Shown: positions 24,498 to 33,401 of the stretch, in pieces
How positions within the stretch are numbered: position 1 is the stretch's first letter
Layout of the letters: each line of letters opens with the position of its first letter
Assembly: GCF_008086045.1 (NCBI RefSeq)
Contig: NZ_VSEY01000018.1
Span: 62,001-126,000 of the forward strand
Direction of reading: 5' to 3'
Source of the DNA: Nonomuraea sp. PA05
Lineage (GTDB): Bacteria; Actinomycetota; Actinomycetes; Streptosporangiales; Streptosporangiaceae
DNA: 64,000 nucleotides
Notes under the pieces: generated by a model
Seen by the model: only the letters and a program-made list of their open reading frames with translations
Database searches by the model: none
Told to the model about the DNA's origin: nothing
Translations under genes and position numbers: made by a program

Positions 24498-26716
24498 CCG
24501 ACGCAGAAACGTCCCGGGCCGGCGCGCGGGAGAAGGCGGCGGACGCAGAAACGTCCCGGGTCGACGCGCGGGAGAAGGTGACCGGTCAGGCCCGCTACGG
24601 CGCCGACCACACCCCGCCCGGCGTCGCCTACGCCATGCCGGTCGTCGCGACCGTCGGCAAGGGCCGCGTCACCGCCCTCGACACCACCGACGCCGCCGCC
24701 GTCCCCGGCGTCCTGCTCCTCCTGTCGCACCTCGACGCCCCCGACATCGCCCCCGCCGGCTACATCATGGCCGACGGCTACGCCTTCCAGAGCCTGCAAC
24801 CGCTCCTGGACGACCACGTCGCCTACCGCGGCCAGCCGATCGCGCTGGTCGTGGCGGACACGCTGGTCGCCGCCACCGAGGCCGCCGCGCTGGTGCGGGC
24901 GACGTACGAGACGGAGCCGTTCGCGGTGGAGCTGGACGCGGACGGCACCGAGACGGTGCTCCAGGAGGAGGCCCTGCCGCTGCCGTTCCTCGCCGACGTC
25001 GTCGTGGGCGACGCCGACGGCGCGTACGAGCGCAGCCCGCTGCGCGTGGACGCCGTCTACGAGGCGGGCCCGCAGCACCAGGTGCCGATGGAGCTGATCG
25101 GCGGGGTGGCGGAGTGGCGGGGCGACACGCTGGTGGTCCACGAGGGCTCCCAGAGCGTCGGCGCGCTGCGCGGCGGCCTGGCCCGCCAGCTCGGCATCGC
25201 CCCGGAGAACGTCGAGGTCGTCGCCCCGTACGTGGGCGGCGCGTTCGGCCAGAAGAACTCGTTGCAGCCGCACCTCGCGCCCCTGGCGGTGGCGGCGCGC
25301 CGGCTGGGCCGTCCGGTGAAGCTGGTGCTGCCCCGCGCCCACACCTTCCACGCGGCCAGTTTCCGCCCGGTGAGCAGGCATCGCGTCCGGCTCGGCGCCG
25401 ACCGTTCCGGGCGGCTGCTGGCCGCGATCCACGAGGTGGACCAGCAGGCGTCCCGCCACGACCTGCTGCCCGCCACGTACACGGAGATCACCTCCCGCCT
25501 GTACGACATCAGGAACTTCCGCGGCCGCCAGCGCCACGTCAGGACCGACGCGCAGACGCCCGGCTACATGCGCGCGCCGTTCGAGCATCCGGCGGCGTTC
25601 GCGCTGGAGTCGGCGGTGGACGAGCTGGCCCACGCGGCGGGGCGGGATCCGGTGGAGCTGCGCCTGGCCAACGACGCGGGCGCGGATCCGGTCACGGGCA
25701 AGCCGTTCACGTCCCGTCACCTGGCGGCGTGCCTGCGGCGGGGCGCGGAGCTGTTCGGCTGGGCGGGCCGCTCGCCGGATCCCGGCTCGATGCGCGCGCC
25801 CGACGGGGCGACGGTGGGCTGGGGGGTGGCGGCGGGGGCGTACCCGGTGATGACGGTGCCGGTGCTGGCCCGCCTGCGGGCCGGCGCGGACGGCGGGGTG
25901 CGGGTCGAGGTGGGCGGGCACGAGATGGGCCAGGGCATCACGACCGCCCTGGTCCGCGCCGTCGCGGGTGATCTGGGCATCGGCGCCGCTTGCGTACGAG
26001 CCGTCGTCGGGGACACGCGGGTCGTGCCGCACCATCTGACGGCGGGCGCGTGGGGCACCAACAGCTCGCTGCTCGCGGTCCACGCCGCCCTGCGGGAGCT
26101 GCGCGAACGCCTGGGCGTGCCACCGGAGGGCCCCGTGGACGTGGCGGCGGCCGTCAGGGCGTCCGGCGTGGAGGAGGTGGTGGCCGAGGCCGTCACGCAG
26201 GGCCCCGGCCAGCCGCCCGCGGCGATCGACCGTATGCGCGCGGGCCTGGTCGCCCCCGCGGGCCCCGACTATCCCGGGCATGTCGCGTTCAGCTTCATCG
26301 CGCACTTCGCCGAGGTGCGGGTGGACCCGGCCGCGCCGCGCGTGCGCGTCACGCGGGTGGTGAGCGTGGCCGACTGCGGCCGGGTGGCCAGCCCCGTCAC
26401 CGCGGACGCGCAGGTGCGCGGCGCGGTGGTGTGGGGCATCGGCGCGGCGCTGAGCGAGCACAGCGAGGTCGATCCCCGCTACGGCGGCTTCGTCAACGCC
26501 GACCTGGCCGACTACGTGATCCCGGTCAACGCGGACGTCGGCCGGATCGAGGTGGACTTCATCGACGAGCCGGACTTCACGCTCAACCCGACGGGCGTCA
26601 AGACCCTGGGAGAGGTGGCCCTGGTGGGGGTCGCCCCGGCCATCGCGAACGCCGTCTTCCACGCCACCGGCCGCCGCCCGCGCCGCCTGCCGATCCGCGT
26701 CGAGGACCTGCTCTAA
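24494..26716 (+). CDS. Molybdenum hydroxylase, molybdopterin subunit (PaoC/YagR-like)
   Basis: The 740-aa catalytic subunit that binds the molybdenum-pterin-cytosine-dinucleotide cofactor. Family segments include GGAFGQKNS, YMRAPFEHPAAFALESAVDEL, HEMGQGITTALVR and the C-terminal TLGEVALVG, with the base-catalyst Glu. The known family oxidises aromatic and aliphatic aldehydes or heterocycles. The physiological substrate is unknown here. The extreme N-terminus contains a 42-bp tandem duplication giving two copies of DAETSR-x-x-AREK. No cofactor-insertion chaperone (XdhC type) lies adjacent. Confidence 0.92.
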   Translation: MTDAETSRAGAREKAADAETSRVDAREKVTGQARYGADHTPPGVAYAMPVVATVGKGRVTALDTTDAAAVPGVLLLLSHLDAPDIAPAGYIMADGYAFQSLQPLLDDHVAYRGQPIALVVADTLVAATEAAALVRATYETEPFAVELDADGTETVLQEEALPLPFLADVVVGDADGAYERSPLRVDAVYEAGPQHQVPMELIGGVAEWRGDTLVVHEGSQSVGALRGGLARQLGIAPENVEVVAPYVGGAFGQKNSLQPHLAPLAVAARRLGRPVKLVLPRAHTFHAASFRPVSRHRVRLGADRSGRLLAAIHEVDQQASRHDLLPATYTEITSRLYDIRNFRGRQRHVRTDAQTPGYMRAPFEHPAAFALESAVDELAHAAGRDPVELRLANDAGADPVTGKPFTSRHLAACLRRGAELFGWAGRSPDPGSMRAPDGATVGWGVAAGAYPVMTVPVLARLRAGADGGVRVEVGGHEMGQGITTALVRAVAGDLGIGAACVRAVVGDTRVVPHHLTAGAWGTNSSLLAVHAALRELRERLGVPPEGPVDVAAAVRASGVEEVVAEAVTQGPGQPPAAIDRMRAGLVAPAGPDYPGHVAFSFIAHFAEVRVDPAAPRVRVTRVVSVADCGRVASPVTADAQVRGAVVWGIGAALSEHSEVDPRYGGFVNADLADYVIPVNADVGRIEVDFIDEPDFTLNPTGVKTLGEVALVGVAPAIANAVFHATGRRPRRLPIRVEDLL
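24498..24581. repeat. 42-bp tandem duplication at the start of the Mo subunit gene
   Basis: Two adjacent 42-bp copies, each beginning GACGCAGAAACGTCCCGGG and ending in a GCGCGGGAGAAGG block, differ at only a few positions. The frame is kept, adding 14 residues before the conserved KVTGQARYG start of the domain. Confidence 0.8.
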
Positions 26717-27402
26717 CCATGCCCGGCCCGTACCGCCGCTCTGGCGGAGTGGGAGGGTCCGGCGGTGTCGCGGCGGCGCAGGATCGCCCAGAAGGCCATC
26801 ACCACACAGGCGGCGCCGAGCAGCAGGCCCCACATGACGTCGGTGAGGAAGTGCATGCCGCGGTAGAGCCGCGAGAAGGCGACCATCAGGGGCGCGGCGA
26901 CCGCGGGCGTCCAGATCGCCACCCGCGCCGCCGTGCTGCGCACGCGCGTGCTCAGGACGACCGCGACCCCGCAGTAGAACGCGACCGCCGCGCTGACGTG
27001 CCCGGACGGGAAGCTGGAGGTGGGCGGCGCGGGGTCGAGGTGCTTGACGGGCGGACGGTGCCGTCCGACGACCTCGGTGGTGGCCAGGAACACCAGCGAC
27101 TGGCTCCACACGGCCGCCACCAGGAAGACCGACTCGCGCCACCGGTGGAACCAGAGCCTGAAGACGATCGCCATCACCGCCGTGAGCGCGACGATGTAGG
27201 GCGTGTCGGACAGGCTGCTGCCCAGGTCGGTGGCGGTGTTCCAGGCCGGGTCGCGGGCTGCGGCCAGGTCGCGGCTCAGCTCCGCCTCGCCGGTGGGCCA
27301 GGCCAGGATCGCCTGGCCGGCGCCGTACGTCACCGCCGCCATCAGCAGCATCGGTGATAACAGCGTCAGCCCGTAATACTTGACATTCTCGGTCTTGCTC
27401 AC
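26713..27402 (-). CDS. PAP2-family membrane phosphatase
   Basis: 229 aa from GTG 27402 (AAGGGG site); GTG 27417 overlapping the previous stop is also possible. About six membrane helices carry the PAP2 triad of motifs: RHRPPVKH (motif 1 lacks the usual upstream Lys spacing), SSFPSGHVSAA and SRLYRGMHFLTDV. It probably dephosphorylates undecaprenyl pyrophosphate, phosphatidic acid or a similar lipid at the outer face of the membrane. It is the second of two PAP2 genes, in one operon. Confidence 0.85.
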   Translation of the reverse strand: MSKTENVKYYGLTLLSPMLLMAAVTYGAGQAILAWPTGEAELSRDLAAARDPAWNTATDLGSSLSDTPYIVALTAVMAIVFRLWFHRWRESVFLVAAVWSQSLVFLATTEVVGRHRPPVKHLDPAPPTSSFPSGHVSAAVAFYCGVAVVLSTRVRSTAARVAIWTPAVAAPLMVAFSRLYRGMHFLTDVMWGLLLGAACVVMAFWAILRRRDTAGPSHSARAAVRAGHG

Positions 27403-27413
27403 GAAGCACCCCT

Positions 27414-28154
27414 TCACTCACGAAGCGCCCGTACCGACTCGGGCTCGACTCCTTCTGCCACCGGCGAGGAGGGCCTGCGACCCTGGCCCCGCCGCCACGT
27501 CTCGAATGCCGCCGCCGTCGCGGCGATCGTCGCCACCCCCAGCACCAGCCCCGCGACCACGTCGCTCATCCAGTGCACGCCGAGCGCGATCCTGGTGTAT
27601 CCGACGGACAGCGCCAGGAAGGCGGCCACCGCCCAGGCCACCCGCCGCCCCCAGCGGGGCAGCACGGGCAGCAGGATCAGCACGATGATGCCCGCGCCGA
27701 GCGTCGCGTTGACCGTGTGCCCGGACGGGAAGCTGTCGCCGGGGGCCAGCGCGACGGGGTCGGGCAGCATCGGCCTGGCCCGGTCGACGATCACCTTGAT
27801 CGCCAGCCCGAGCAGCCCGCCCACGGTGATGGTGGTGACCGCCCAGGCGGCCACCCCGGTGGCGCCCTTGCGCAGCAGCCACAGGGCGCACGCGATGACG
27901 GCGATCCGCCACGGCCACGGCCCGAAGACGTCGGTCCACACGATGAGCACCCTGGTCACGCCGGGGTTGGCGAGCGCGTACGCGTGCAGCTCGGCGGCGA
28001 CCCCCGCGTCCAGGTCGTTGAGGGGCATCTTGGCCACCAGCAGCAGCAGGCTGAACGGGATCAGAATGAGCCACGCGGCGAGGCCGGCCAGGGTCAGCCG
28101 CGGCCCCAGGCCGCGGGCCCCGAGCCGGCCACTCCGCATTCCCTCGTTGCGCAT
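27414..28154 (-). CDS. PAP2-family membrane phosphatase
   Basis: 246 aa with about six helices. All three PAP2 motifs are intact: KVIVDRARP, SFPSGHTVNAT and TRIALGVHWMSDV, including the catalytic His. It is a lipid phosphate or undecaprenyl-pyrophosphate phosphatase by family, acting at the membrane. It is followed directly by a second, more divergent PAP2 gene, suggesting related substrates. The C-terminal tail is polar and cytoplasmic. Confidence 0.87.
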   Translation of the reverse strand: MRNEGMRSGRLGARGLGPRLTLAGLAAWLILIPFSLLLLVAKMPLNDLDAGVAAELHAYALANPGVTRVLIVWTDVFGPWPWRIAVIACALWLLRKGATGVAAWAVTTITVGGLLGLAIKVIVDRARPMLPDPVALAPGDSFPSGHTVNATLGAGIIVLILLPVLPRWGRRVAWAVAAFLALSVGYTRIALGVHWMSDVVAGLVLGVATIAATAAAFETWRRGQGRRPSSPVAEGVEPESVRALRE

Positions 28155-28205
28155 CCGCGCTCGGCTACCCCAACAGAACGCGTTGATTCCTGATCGGGGG
28201 CCGGC

Positions 28206-28679
28206 TCAGACTCCGGGCCACTGCGGCAGGCTCGCGGCGGACTCGCCGCCCGCCTCGTTGAAGGCGTTCATGGCCGAGATGAGCGCCTGGCGCTGGGTGG
28301 CGGACATGCGGGAGACGATCTCGCCGATCTGCTTCCTGCGGCGGGCCATCACCTCGTCCACGATGCGGTGCCCCTCCTCGGTCAGCCGCATCATGCTCTC
28401 CCGCCGGTTGTGCGGGTTGACCTCCCTGACGATCAGGCCGGCGCCGGCGAGGCGGTCGGCCATCCGCATGGCCGTGGAGGAGTTGACGTCGAGCAGCTCG
28501 GCCATGGTGACCAGGTTGACGCCGCCGTGGCCGGCCAGCAGCACCAGCATCCTGAACTGCGGCAGGGTGATCTTGTCCTCGACGGCCGCGAGTGACCGGG
28601 CGGCGACGGAGATGAGCAGCCGGGAGCCCGCGAGCACGGCCGTGATGACCGCGTCGAGGTCCTCACCGTCGTCGTCCAC
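28206..28679 (-). CDS. MarR-family regulator
   Basis: 157 aa from GTG 28679 (AGGTG site); a TTG at 28685 is an alternative. The winged helix is clear: LPQFRMLVLLAGHGGVNLVTMAELLDVNSSTAMRMADRLAGAGLI, followed by the wing VNPHNRRESMMRLTEEG. It is divergent from a STAS protein, and a perfect ATTGCAC-T-GTGCAAT palindrome lies in the gap. It probably represses its own gene and the STAS gene. The ligand is unknown. Confidence 0.85.
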   Translation of the reverse strand: MDDDGEDLDAVITAVLAGSRLLISVAARSLAAVEDKITLPQFRMLVLLAGHGGVNLVTMAELLDVNSSTAMRMADRLAGAGLIVREVNPHNRRESMMRLTEEGHRIVDEVMARRRKQIGEIVSRMSATQRQALISAMNAFNEAGGESAASLPQWPGV

Positions 28680-28737
28680 AGTCAATGGCACCTGTCGCCG
28701 GCTTTCCGGGGGCTCCTGAGTGTAACTTCCCAGTTTT

Positions 28738-28752
28738 ATTGCACTGTGCAAT
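28738..28752. promoter_or_regulatory. MarR-type operator palindrome
   Basis: ATTGCAC-T-GTGCAAT is a perfect 7-bp inverted repeat with one central base, in the 110-bp gap between the MarR and STAS genes. Its size and symmetry are typical of MarR dimers. It overlaps the region where promoters for both genes should lie. Confidence 0.65.
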
Positions 28753-28789
28753 GATAAATATGCGAACCGTTGCAAAGCGGAGGGGTGGA

Positions 28790-29131
28790 ATGAGAAGCGC
28801 AGACCGCACCGGCTTCTCCTGGGCCGTCACCGAGAGTGACGACGCGGCTGTCCTGCGTCCTGCTGGTGACCTGGATCTGGCCTCCAAGGAGGAGTTCCGC
28901 AACGGACTGGCCGAGGCGCTGTCCTGCCTCAGGCCGCCGTCCGTGATCGTCGATCTGCAAGACGTCGCCTTCTGCGACTCATCGGGGCTCAACACGCTGA
29001 TCTGGGCCGCCAACAGCGCCGAAGCCGCCGGAGGCACGCTCCGGCTGAGCGGCGCTCAACCACGCATCACCCGGCTGCTCCGGATGACGGGGCTGGACAA
29101 ACGGTTCTGCCTCACGACGACCGGGTCGTGA
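28790..29131 (+). CDS. STAS-domain anti-sigma factor antagonist
   Basis: A 113-aa single STAS domain (SpoIIAA/RsbV-like). LRPAGDLDLASKEEFRNGL and VIVDLQDVAFCDSSGLNTLIWA include the conserved DSSG phosphorylation site. Such proteins are phosphorylated by serine-kinase anti-sigma factors and release sigma when dephosphorylated. No kinase or sigma gene is adjacent. I chose the ATG at 28790, with GGAGGGG upstream. Confidence 0.88.
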   Translation: MRSADRTGFSWAVTESDDAAVLRPAGDLDLASKEEFRNGLAEALSCLRPPSVIVDLQDVAFCDSSGLNTLIWAANSAEAAGGTLRLSGAQPRITRLLRMTGLDKRFCLTTTGS

Positions 29132-29156
29132 GGCAGGTCGCGACGGTGCCGCCGGG

Positions 29157-31856
29157 TCAGCGCGGCCCGACGACCAGGCGCGGGTGCTTGTGCGTGCGCC
29201 AGCCTCCGGCGCCGTAGCCGAAGTCGCCGATCCTCAGGTCGGGGTTGCCGAAAGCGCCCTTGCCGCTGTTGATGGAGACCCACGCGCCCGCGTGGCCGAA
29301 GCCGAGGATGTCGGCCTGGGCGTCGCCCGTGAGGTCGGCGACGAAGCGCGGGTGACGCTCGACGCGCCAGCCGCCGGCGTCGTAGCCGAAGTTGCCGACG
29401 ACGAGCTGTGGCGCCTGGAACGTGCCGTTGCCGTTGTTCAGCGACACCCAGGCTCCGGCGTAGCCGAACCCGATGATGTCGGCCCTGCCGTCCCCGGTCA
29501 GGTCGGCCAGGAAACGCGGATGGCGTTCGACGCGCCAGCCGCCCGCCTCGTACCCGAAGTTCTGCACCACGAGCTGCGGCGGCTGGAAGGTGCCGTTGCC
29601 GTTGTTCAGCGACACCCACACGCCGCCGTCGCCGAAGCCGACGATGTCGGCCCGCCTGTCGCCGGTCAGGTCCGCCAGGAAGCGCGGGTGGCGCTCCACC
29701 CGCCAGCCGCCCGCGTCGTAGCCGAAGTTGCCGACGACGAGCTGCGGCGCCTGGAAGGTGCCGTTGCCGTTGTTCAGCGACACCCACACGCCCGCGTAGC
29801 CGAACCCGACGATGTCGGCCCGGCCGTCCCCGGTCAGGTCGGCCAGGAAACGCGGATGGCGCTCCACCCGCCAGCCGCCCGCGTCATAGCCGAAGTTCTG
29901 CACGACGAGCTGAGGGCCCTGGAAGGTGCCGTTGCCGTTGTTGCGGGACGTCCACACCCCGCCGTAACCGAAGCCGACGATGTCGGCCCGCCTGTCGCCG
30001 GTCAGGTCCGCCAGGAAGCGCGGATGGCGTTCGACGCGCCAGCCGCCCGCCTCGTACCCGAAGTTCTGCACGACGAGCTGCGGCCCCTGGAACGTGGCGT
30101 TGCCGTTGTTGCGGGACACCCACACGCCCGCGTCGCCGAACCCGACCACGTCGGCCCGGCCGTCGGCGGTCAGGTCGGCCAGGAAGCGCGGGTGACGCTC
30201 CACCCGCCAGCCGCCCGCCTCGTACCCGAAGTTGCCGATCGCGAGCACGGGCGCGGCGAACTGGCCGTTCCCCTGGTTCCTGGAGACGTACATGCCCGCG
30301 TCGCCGAAGCCGACGACGTCGGCCTTCCTGTCCCCCGTCAGGTCGGCGGTGTACTCGATCACGGCGGGAAAGATGAGCGGCGAGGTGACCGCGCTCATCG
30401 CGTTGACGCGCCCGCCGCCCAGCATGCCGATGAAGCCGGCGTTGGTCGCGTCGATGTTGTCGCAGGTGCTCTCCAGGATCCGGCGGACCTGGAGGTTCGT
30501 CAGGTTGCGGTTGCGCGACCAGATGAGCGCGGCCACCCCCGCCACGTGCGGCGAGGCCATCGAGGTGCCGTCGAGGAAGGCGTAGCCGCCGTTCGGGAAG
30601 GTGGACCAGATGTTGACGCCGGGCGCGGAGACGTCCACGTTGGTGCCGAAGTTGGAGAACGTGGCCTTGCGGTCGGACTGGTCGAGCGCGGCCACCGCGA
30701 TCACGTCCGGGTAGACGCCGGGGAACTGCGGGGTGATGTCGGTGTTGGTGCCGGCGTTGCCCGCGGCGAAGACCACGACGACGTTCGCGGCGACCGCGTT
30801 CTGGATGGCGGTCCGCACGCCCGCGTGGTCGCCGTTCATCCGCCAGCTGCAGTTGACGACGTAGCGGCGCTCGGCGTGCGCGCCGGCCTGGGCGGCCACG
30901 TAGTTGATCGCGTCGGCGCGGTTCTGGTTCATGCCGGTGGTAAGGTCCACGCGCAGCGGCATCACGCGGCAGAGCGGCGCCACGCCGACGACGCCGACCG
31001 CGTCGTTCACGGCGGCGCAGGTGCCCGCGACGTGCGTGCCGTGGCCGTCCTCGTCCTCGGGGACGGGGTCGCCGGTGTCGGCGAAGTCCCAGTCCTCCGC
31101 GCCGCGCGGCAGGATGTTGGCCGCCAGGTCGGGGTGGGTGATCGCGGTGCCGGTGTCGATGACGGTGAGGATCACCTCGGGGTCGCCCCTGGTGATCTCC
31201 CACGCCTCGCCGGCGTGGATGTCGGCGTCCGCGAGCCCGGCGGCGCCGTTCACCGTCTGGCCGGTGTTGCGCATGCCCCACAGCCTGCCGAAGTCCGCGT
31301 CGCCGGGGATGAACAGCAGCTTGCTGTTGAAGCCCACCTCGCTGGGCTCGGCGAAGGCCACCTCGTCCAGCCCGGACAGCTCGCGGATCGCCTCGAACAG
31401 GCCGCGCCCCTCCGGCACCGCCATCGTGTAGTAGCCGGGCGTGCGCTGACGCACCAGGACGCGGCTGCCCCGCTGCCCGATGATCTCCTCGGCGCGGGCC
31501 GCCTCGACGCCGGGGCGGAACTGCACGGTGAGCTCGTCCGGCAGGAAGTACCTGGACGCGCCGTGCTCGTCGATCATGACAGGGAGCGAGTTCGTGACCT
31601 CGGCCTGCGCGGCCACGTCGCCCATCCGGGTCGGGCTGACGTAGACGGCGGCGAAGCCCCGCTCCAGGTCGTAGCCCTGGCTGACGGACAGCAGGGCAGG
31701 GTCGGCGACGATCCGGTTGAGCGTGTCGATCTCCGCCTGGGCCCGCGGCGCGAACGTCACCATGGCCTCGTCGGGTTTGGCGGCGAAGGACGTGAGACGG
31801 CCGTTGGTCTTGTCGACGTAGCTGAACTCGCTGCCTTCCGCATGGGGAGTGGCCAT
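29157..31856 (-). CDS. Subtilisin-family (S8) peptidase with seven VCBS-type repeats
   Basis: 899 aa. A propeptide-like N-terminal region of ~190 residues is followed by a complete subtilase domain, with Asp in LTVIDTGTAI, His in DGHGTHVAGT and Ser in DGTSMASPHVAG. Residues ~505-899 are seven repeats of 56 aa built around ADLTGDGRADIVGFG, the FG-GAP/VCBS pattern with a Ca2+-binding Asp loop, probably a beta-propeller. There is no signal peptide or membrane segment, which is odd for such a protease. Export may be non-classical, or the enzyme may act inside. A palindrome shared with two other loci lies 80-95 bp upstream. Confidence 0.9.
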   Translation of the reverse strand: MATPHAEGSEFSYVDKTNGRLTSFAAKPDEAMVTFAPRAQAEIDTLNRIVADPALLSVSQGYDLERGFAAVYVSPTRMGDVAAQAEVTNSLPVMIDEHGASRYFLPDELTVQFRPGVEAARAEEIIGQRGSRVLVRQRTPGYYTMAVPEGRGLFEAIRELSGLDEVAFAEPSEVGFNSKLLFIPGDADFGRLWGMRNTGQTVNGAAGLADADIHAGEAWEITRGDPEVILTVIDTGTAITHPDLAANILPRGAEDWDFADTGDPVPEDEDGHGTHVAGTCAAVNDAVGVVGVAPLCRVMPLRVDLTTGMNQNRADAINYVAAQAGAHAERRYVVNCSWRMNGDHAGVRTAIQNAVAANVVVVFAAGNAGTNTDITPQFPGVYPDVIAVAALDQSDRKATFSNFGTNVDVSAPGVNIWSTFPNGGYAFLDGTSMASPHVAGVAALIWSRNRNLTNLQVRRILESTCDNIDATNAGFIGMLGGGRVNAMSAVTSPLIFPAVIEYTADLTGDRKADVVGFGDAGMYVSRNQGNGQFAAPVLAIGNFGYEAGGWRVERHPRFLADLTADGRADVVGFGDAGVWVSRNNGNATFQGPQLVVQNFGYEAGGWRVERHPRFLADLTGDRRADIVGFGYGGVWTSRNNGNGTFQGPQLVVQNFGYDAGGWRVERHPRFLADLTGDGRADIVGFGYAGVWVSLNNGNGTFQAPQLVVGNFGYDAGGWRVERHPRFLADLTGDRRADIVGFGDGGVWVSLNNGNGTFQPPQLVVQNFGYEAGGWRVERHPRFLADLTGDGRADIIGFGYAGAWVSLNNGNGTFQAPQLVVGNFGYDAGGWRVERHPRFVADLTGDAQADILGFGHAGAWVSINSGKGAFGNPDLRIGDFGYGAGGWRTHKHPRLVVGPR
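29166..30350. repeat. Seven tandem 168-bp repeats in the subtilase gene
   Basis: The seven units of 168 bp encode ADLTGD...GFG...NNGNGTFQ...NFGYxAGGWRVERHPRFL. Several central units are nearly identical at DNA level, so unequal recombination could change the copy number in frame. Confidence 0.85.
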
Positions 31857-31933
31857 GGCCCGGCACCTTCTTCACAGAGAGAGGAGAGGTGCCGACACTA
31901 TGCAGCCGGTCACACCCTGTCGTCAGGGCACGA

Positions 31934-31950
31934 CCTAGGGAAGTCCCTAA
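31934..31950 (-). promoter_or_regulatory. Shared palindrome TTAGGGA-N3-CCCTAG, copy A
   Basis: Read on the minus strand, CTTAGGGA-CTT-CCCTAGG lies about 80 bp upstream of the VCBS subtilase start and overlaps the stop codon of the upstream methyltransferase gene. Nearly the same palindrome occurs at 47261 (BTAD regulator) and 61422 (S41 peptidase). Confidence 0.55.
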
Positions 31951-32765
31951 GACACCCGGCCGACCGCGCCGACGAGCGCGGGCGCGGCGAGATCCACCTC
32001 GACCTGCCGGTCCAGCTCCGAGTCAGGCCGCCACGACTTGACGGGGACGAGGCCGGGCTCCAGCAGGCTCAGCCCGTCGAAGTAGGCGCCGATCTGCCGC
32101 AGCGAACGGGCGATCAGCGCGCCCGGCCTGGTCGCCTTGTACACCTGCTGGCCCGCCCTGACCTTCGGGTCGCCGGTGTCCGGCGCGTAGAAGTGCGAGA
32201 TCAGCAGGTGGCTGCCCGGCGCGAGCGGCGCGCGCAGCGTCTTGACGATGTCGCTCGTCTGCTGGTCGCCCGGCACGAAGTGCAGCACCGCCGACGTCAG
32301 CAGCCCCACCGGCCGGCTGAAGTCCAGGTGCCCGGACAGCTCCGGGTCGCTCAGCAGCGCCGCCGGGTCGGTGATGTCGCCCCACAAGGCCAGCGTGTAC
32401 GGGTTGTCGGCGAGCAGGGCGCGGGCGTGCGTCAGGACGATCGGATCGTTGTCCACGTAGACGACGCGGGCGTCCGGCACGATCCGCTGCGCGACCTGGT
32501 GCACGTTCTCCTGTGTGGGCAGGCCGGCGCCGATGTCGAGGAACTGCCGCACCCCCTGCTCGGCCATGACGCGCACGGCGCTGCCGAGGAAGGCCCGGTT
32601 GTCGCGGGCCGTCTCACGCACCTCGGGGACGATCGCGATGATCTTCTCCGCCGCCTCCCGGTCCGCGGGGAAGTTGTCCTTTCCGCCCAGGTAGTAGTCG
32701 TACATGCGGGCCACGCTGGGAACCGTGGGGTCAACACCGGGCACGTCCGGCTCAACAGCACTCAC
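31947..32765 (-). CDS. SAM-dependent methyltransferase, Methyltransf_19 (DUF574) family
   Basis: 272 aa from GTG 32765. The actinobacterial Methyltransf_19 pattern is clear: PSVARMYDYYLGGKDNFPADREAAE at the start, RQFLDIGAGLPTQENVHQVA as the SAM motif, VYVDNDPIVLTHARALL, and VGLLTSAVLHFVPGDQ. The targets of this large family are mostly unknown. It lies upstream of the VCBS subtilase and ends within its probable control region. Confidence 0.9.
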   Translation of the reverse strand: MSAVEPDVPGVDPTVPSVARMYDYYLGGKDNFPADREAAEKIIAIVPEVRETARDNRAFLGSAVRVMAEQGVRQFLDIGAGLPTQENVHQVAQRIVPDARVVYVDNDPIVLTHARALLADNPYTLALWGDITDPAALLSDPELSGHLDFSRPVGLLTSAVLHFVPGDQQTSDIVKTLRAPLAPGSHLLISHFYAPDTGDPKVRAGQQVYKATRPGALIARSLRQIGAYFDGLSLLEPGLVPVKSWRPDSELDRQVEVDLAAPALVGAVGRVS

Positions 32766-32966
32766 GCGTCGTCTCCCTGCACCGAGGTGCCGCCAGCCTA
32801 GCGATCAGTCTGGTACGGGAGAAGTGCCCGTTCCAGCGCGGCAGGCCGCCGTCATGAGCGGCGGTGCGGCAGATCATCCGGACCGGCCCGCGCTCCGGAT
32901 GCCCGCCCGGCTCCCGCACGCCGCCGTCGTTCGCCATGACGCCGGACCCTGGTGGAGACTTGGGGG

Positions 32967-33401
32967 GTGAGCTCCGACGACGACCGCCCCGCACCCCCGA
33001 CGACCAGCGCCTCCATCGTGGTGCTCACGCTCGCGCGCCAGGTCGAGACCGAGCTCAACGCCGCTCTCTCGCCGCTCGACCTCACGGTCAGCCGGCTCGG
33101 GCTGCTCGGGCACATCGCCGCCATGCCCGGCGTCTCGTTCAGCGATCTGGCGCGGATGTCGGGCATCACCGTGCAGAGCGTGCACGCGGCGGTGAAGGCG
33201 CTGGCCGGGGCCGGGCTGGTGCGCGACAACACCGCCCGCGCCGGGTCGGCGTCGGCCATCGAGGTCACGGCCGAGGGGGCGCGGCTGATGGAGCGGGCGC
33301 GGGCGGCGGTGGCCGACGTGGACGAGCGGCTGTTCGGGGAGGGCGCCGACCCGATCCAGCGGCAGGTGGGCGACACGATCCGGGCCGCGTTCGCGGGTTA
33401 G
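32967..33401 (+). CDS. MarR-family regulator
   Basis: 144 aa from GTG 32967, nine bases after GGAG. The winged helix covers LTVSRLGLLGHIAAMPGVSFSDLARMSGITVQSVHAAVKALAGAGLV, with a short wing (NTARAGSASAIEVTAEG). It is divergent from the methyltransferase gene. Its 3' end overlaps the convergent DJ-1-like gene by 4 bp. The ligand and targets are unknown. Confidence 0.83.
   Translation: MSSDDDRPAPPTTSASIVVLTLARQVETELNAALSPLDLTVSRLGLLGHIAAMPGVSFSDLARMSGITVQSVHAAVKALAGAGLVRDNTARAGSASAIEVTAEGARLMERARAAVADVDERLFGEGADPIQRQVGDTIRAAFAG

Noticed and set aside
24185..27421. A 1078-codon open frame antisense to the molybdenum hydroxylase
   Set aside because: It follows the complementary frame of a well supported gene and has a compositionally biased, domain-free product.
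29166..30350. A repeat array that could be taken for CRISPR
   Set aside because: Units are 168 bp, contiguous, in frame and encode a protein domain; there are no spacers or cas genes.
31934..31950. The CCTAGGG motif as a transcription terminator of the methyltransferase gene
   Set aside because: The arms are only six or seven bases with a 3-nt loop and overlap the stop codon, and the same motif occurs at two promoters.
29184..32801. A 1205-codon open frame on the plus strand
   Set aside because: It is the antisense of the VCBS subtilase and methyltransferase genes, kept open by their GC bias and repeats, and gives no recognisable domain.
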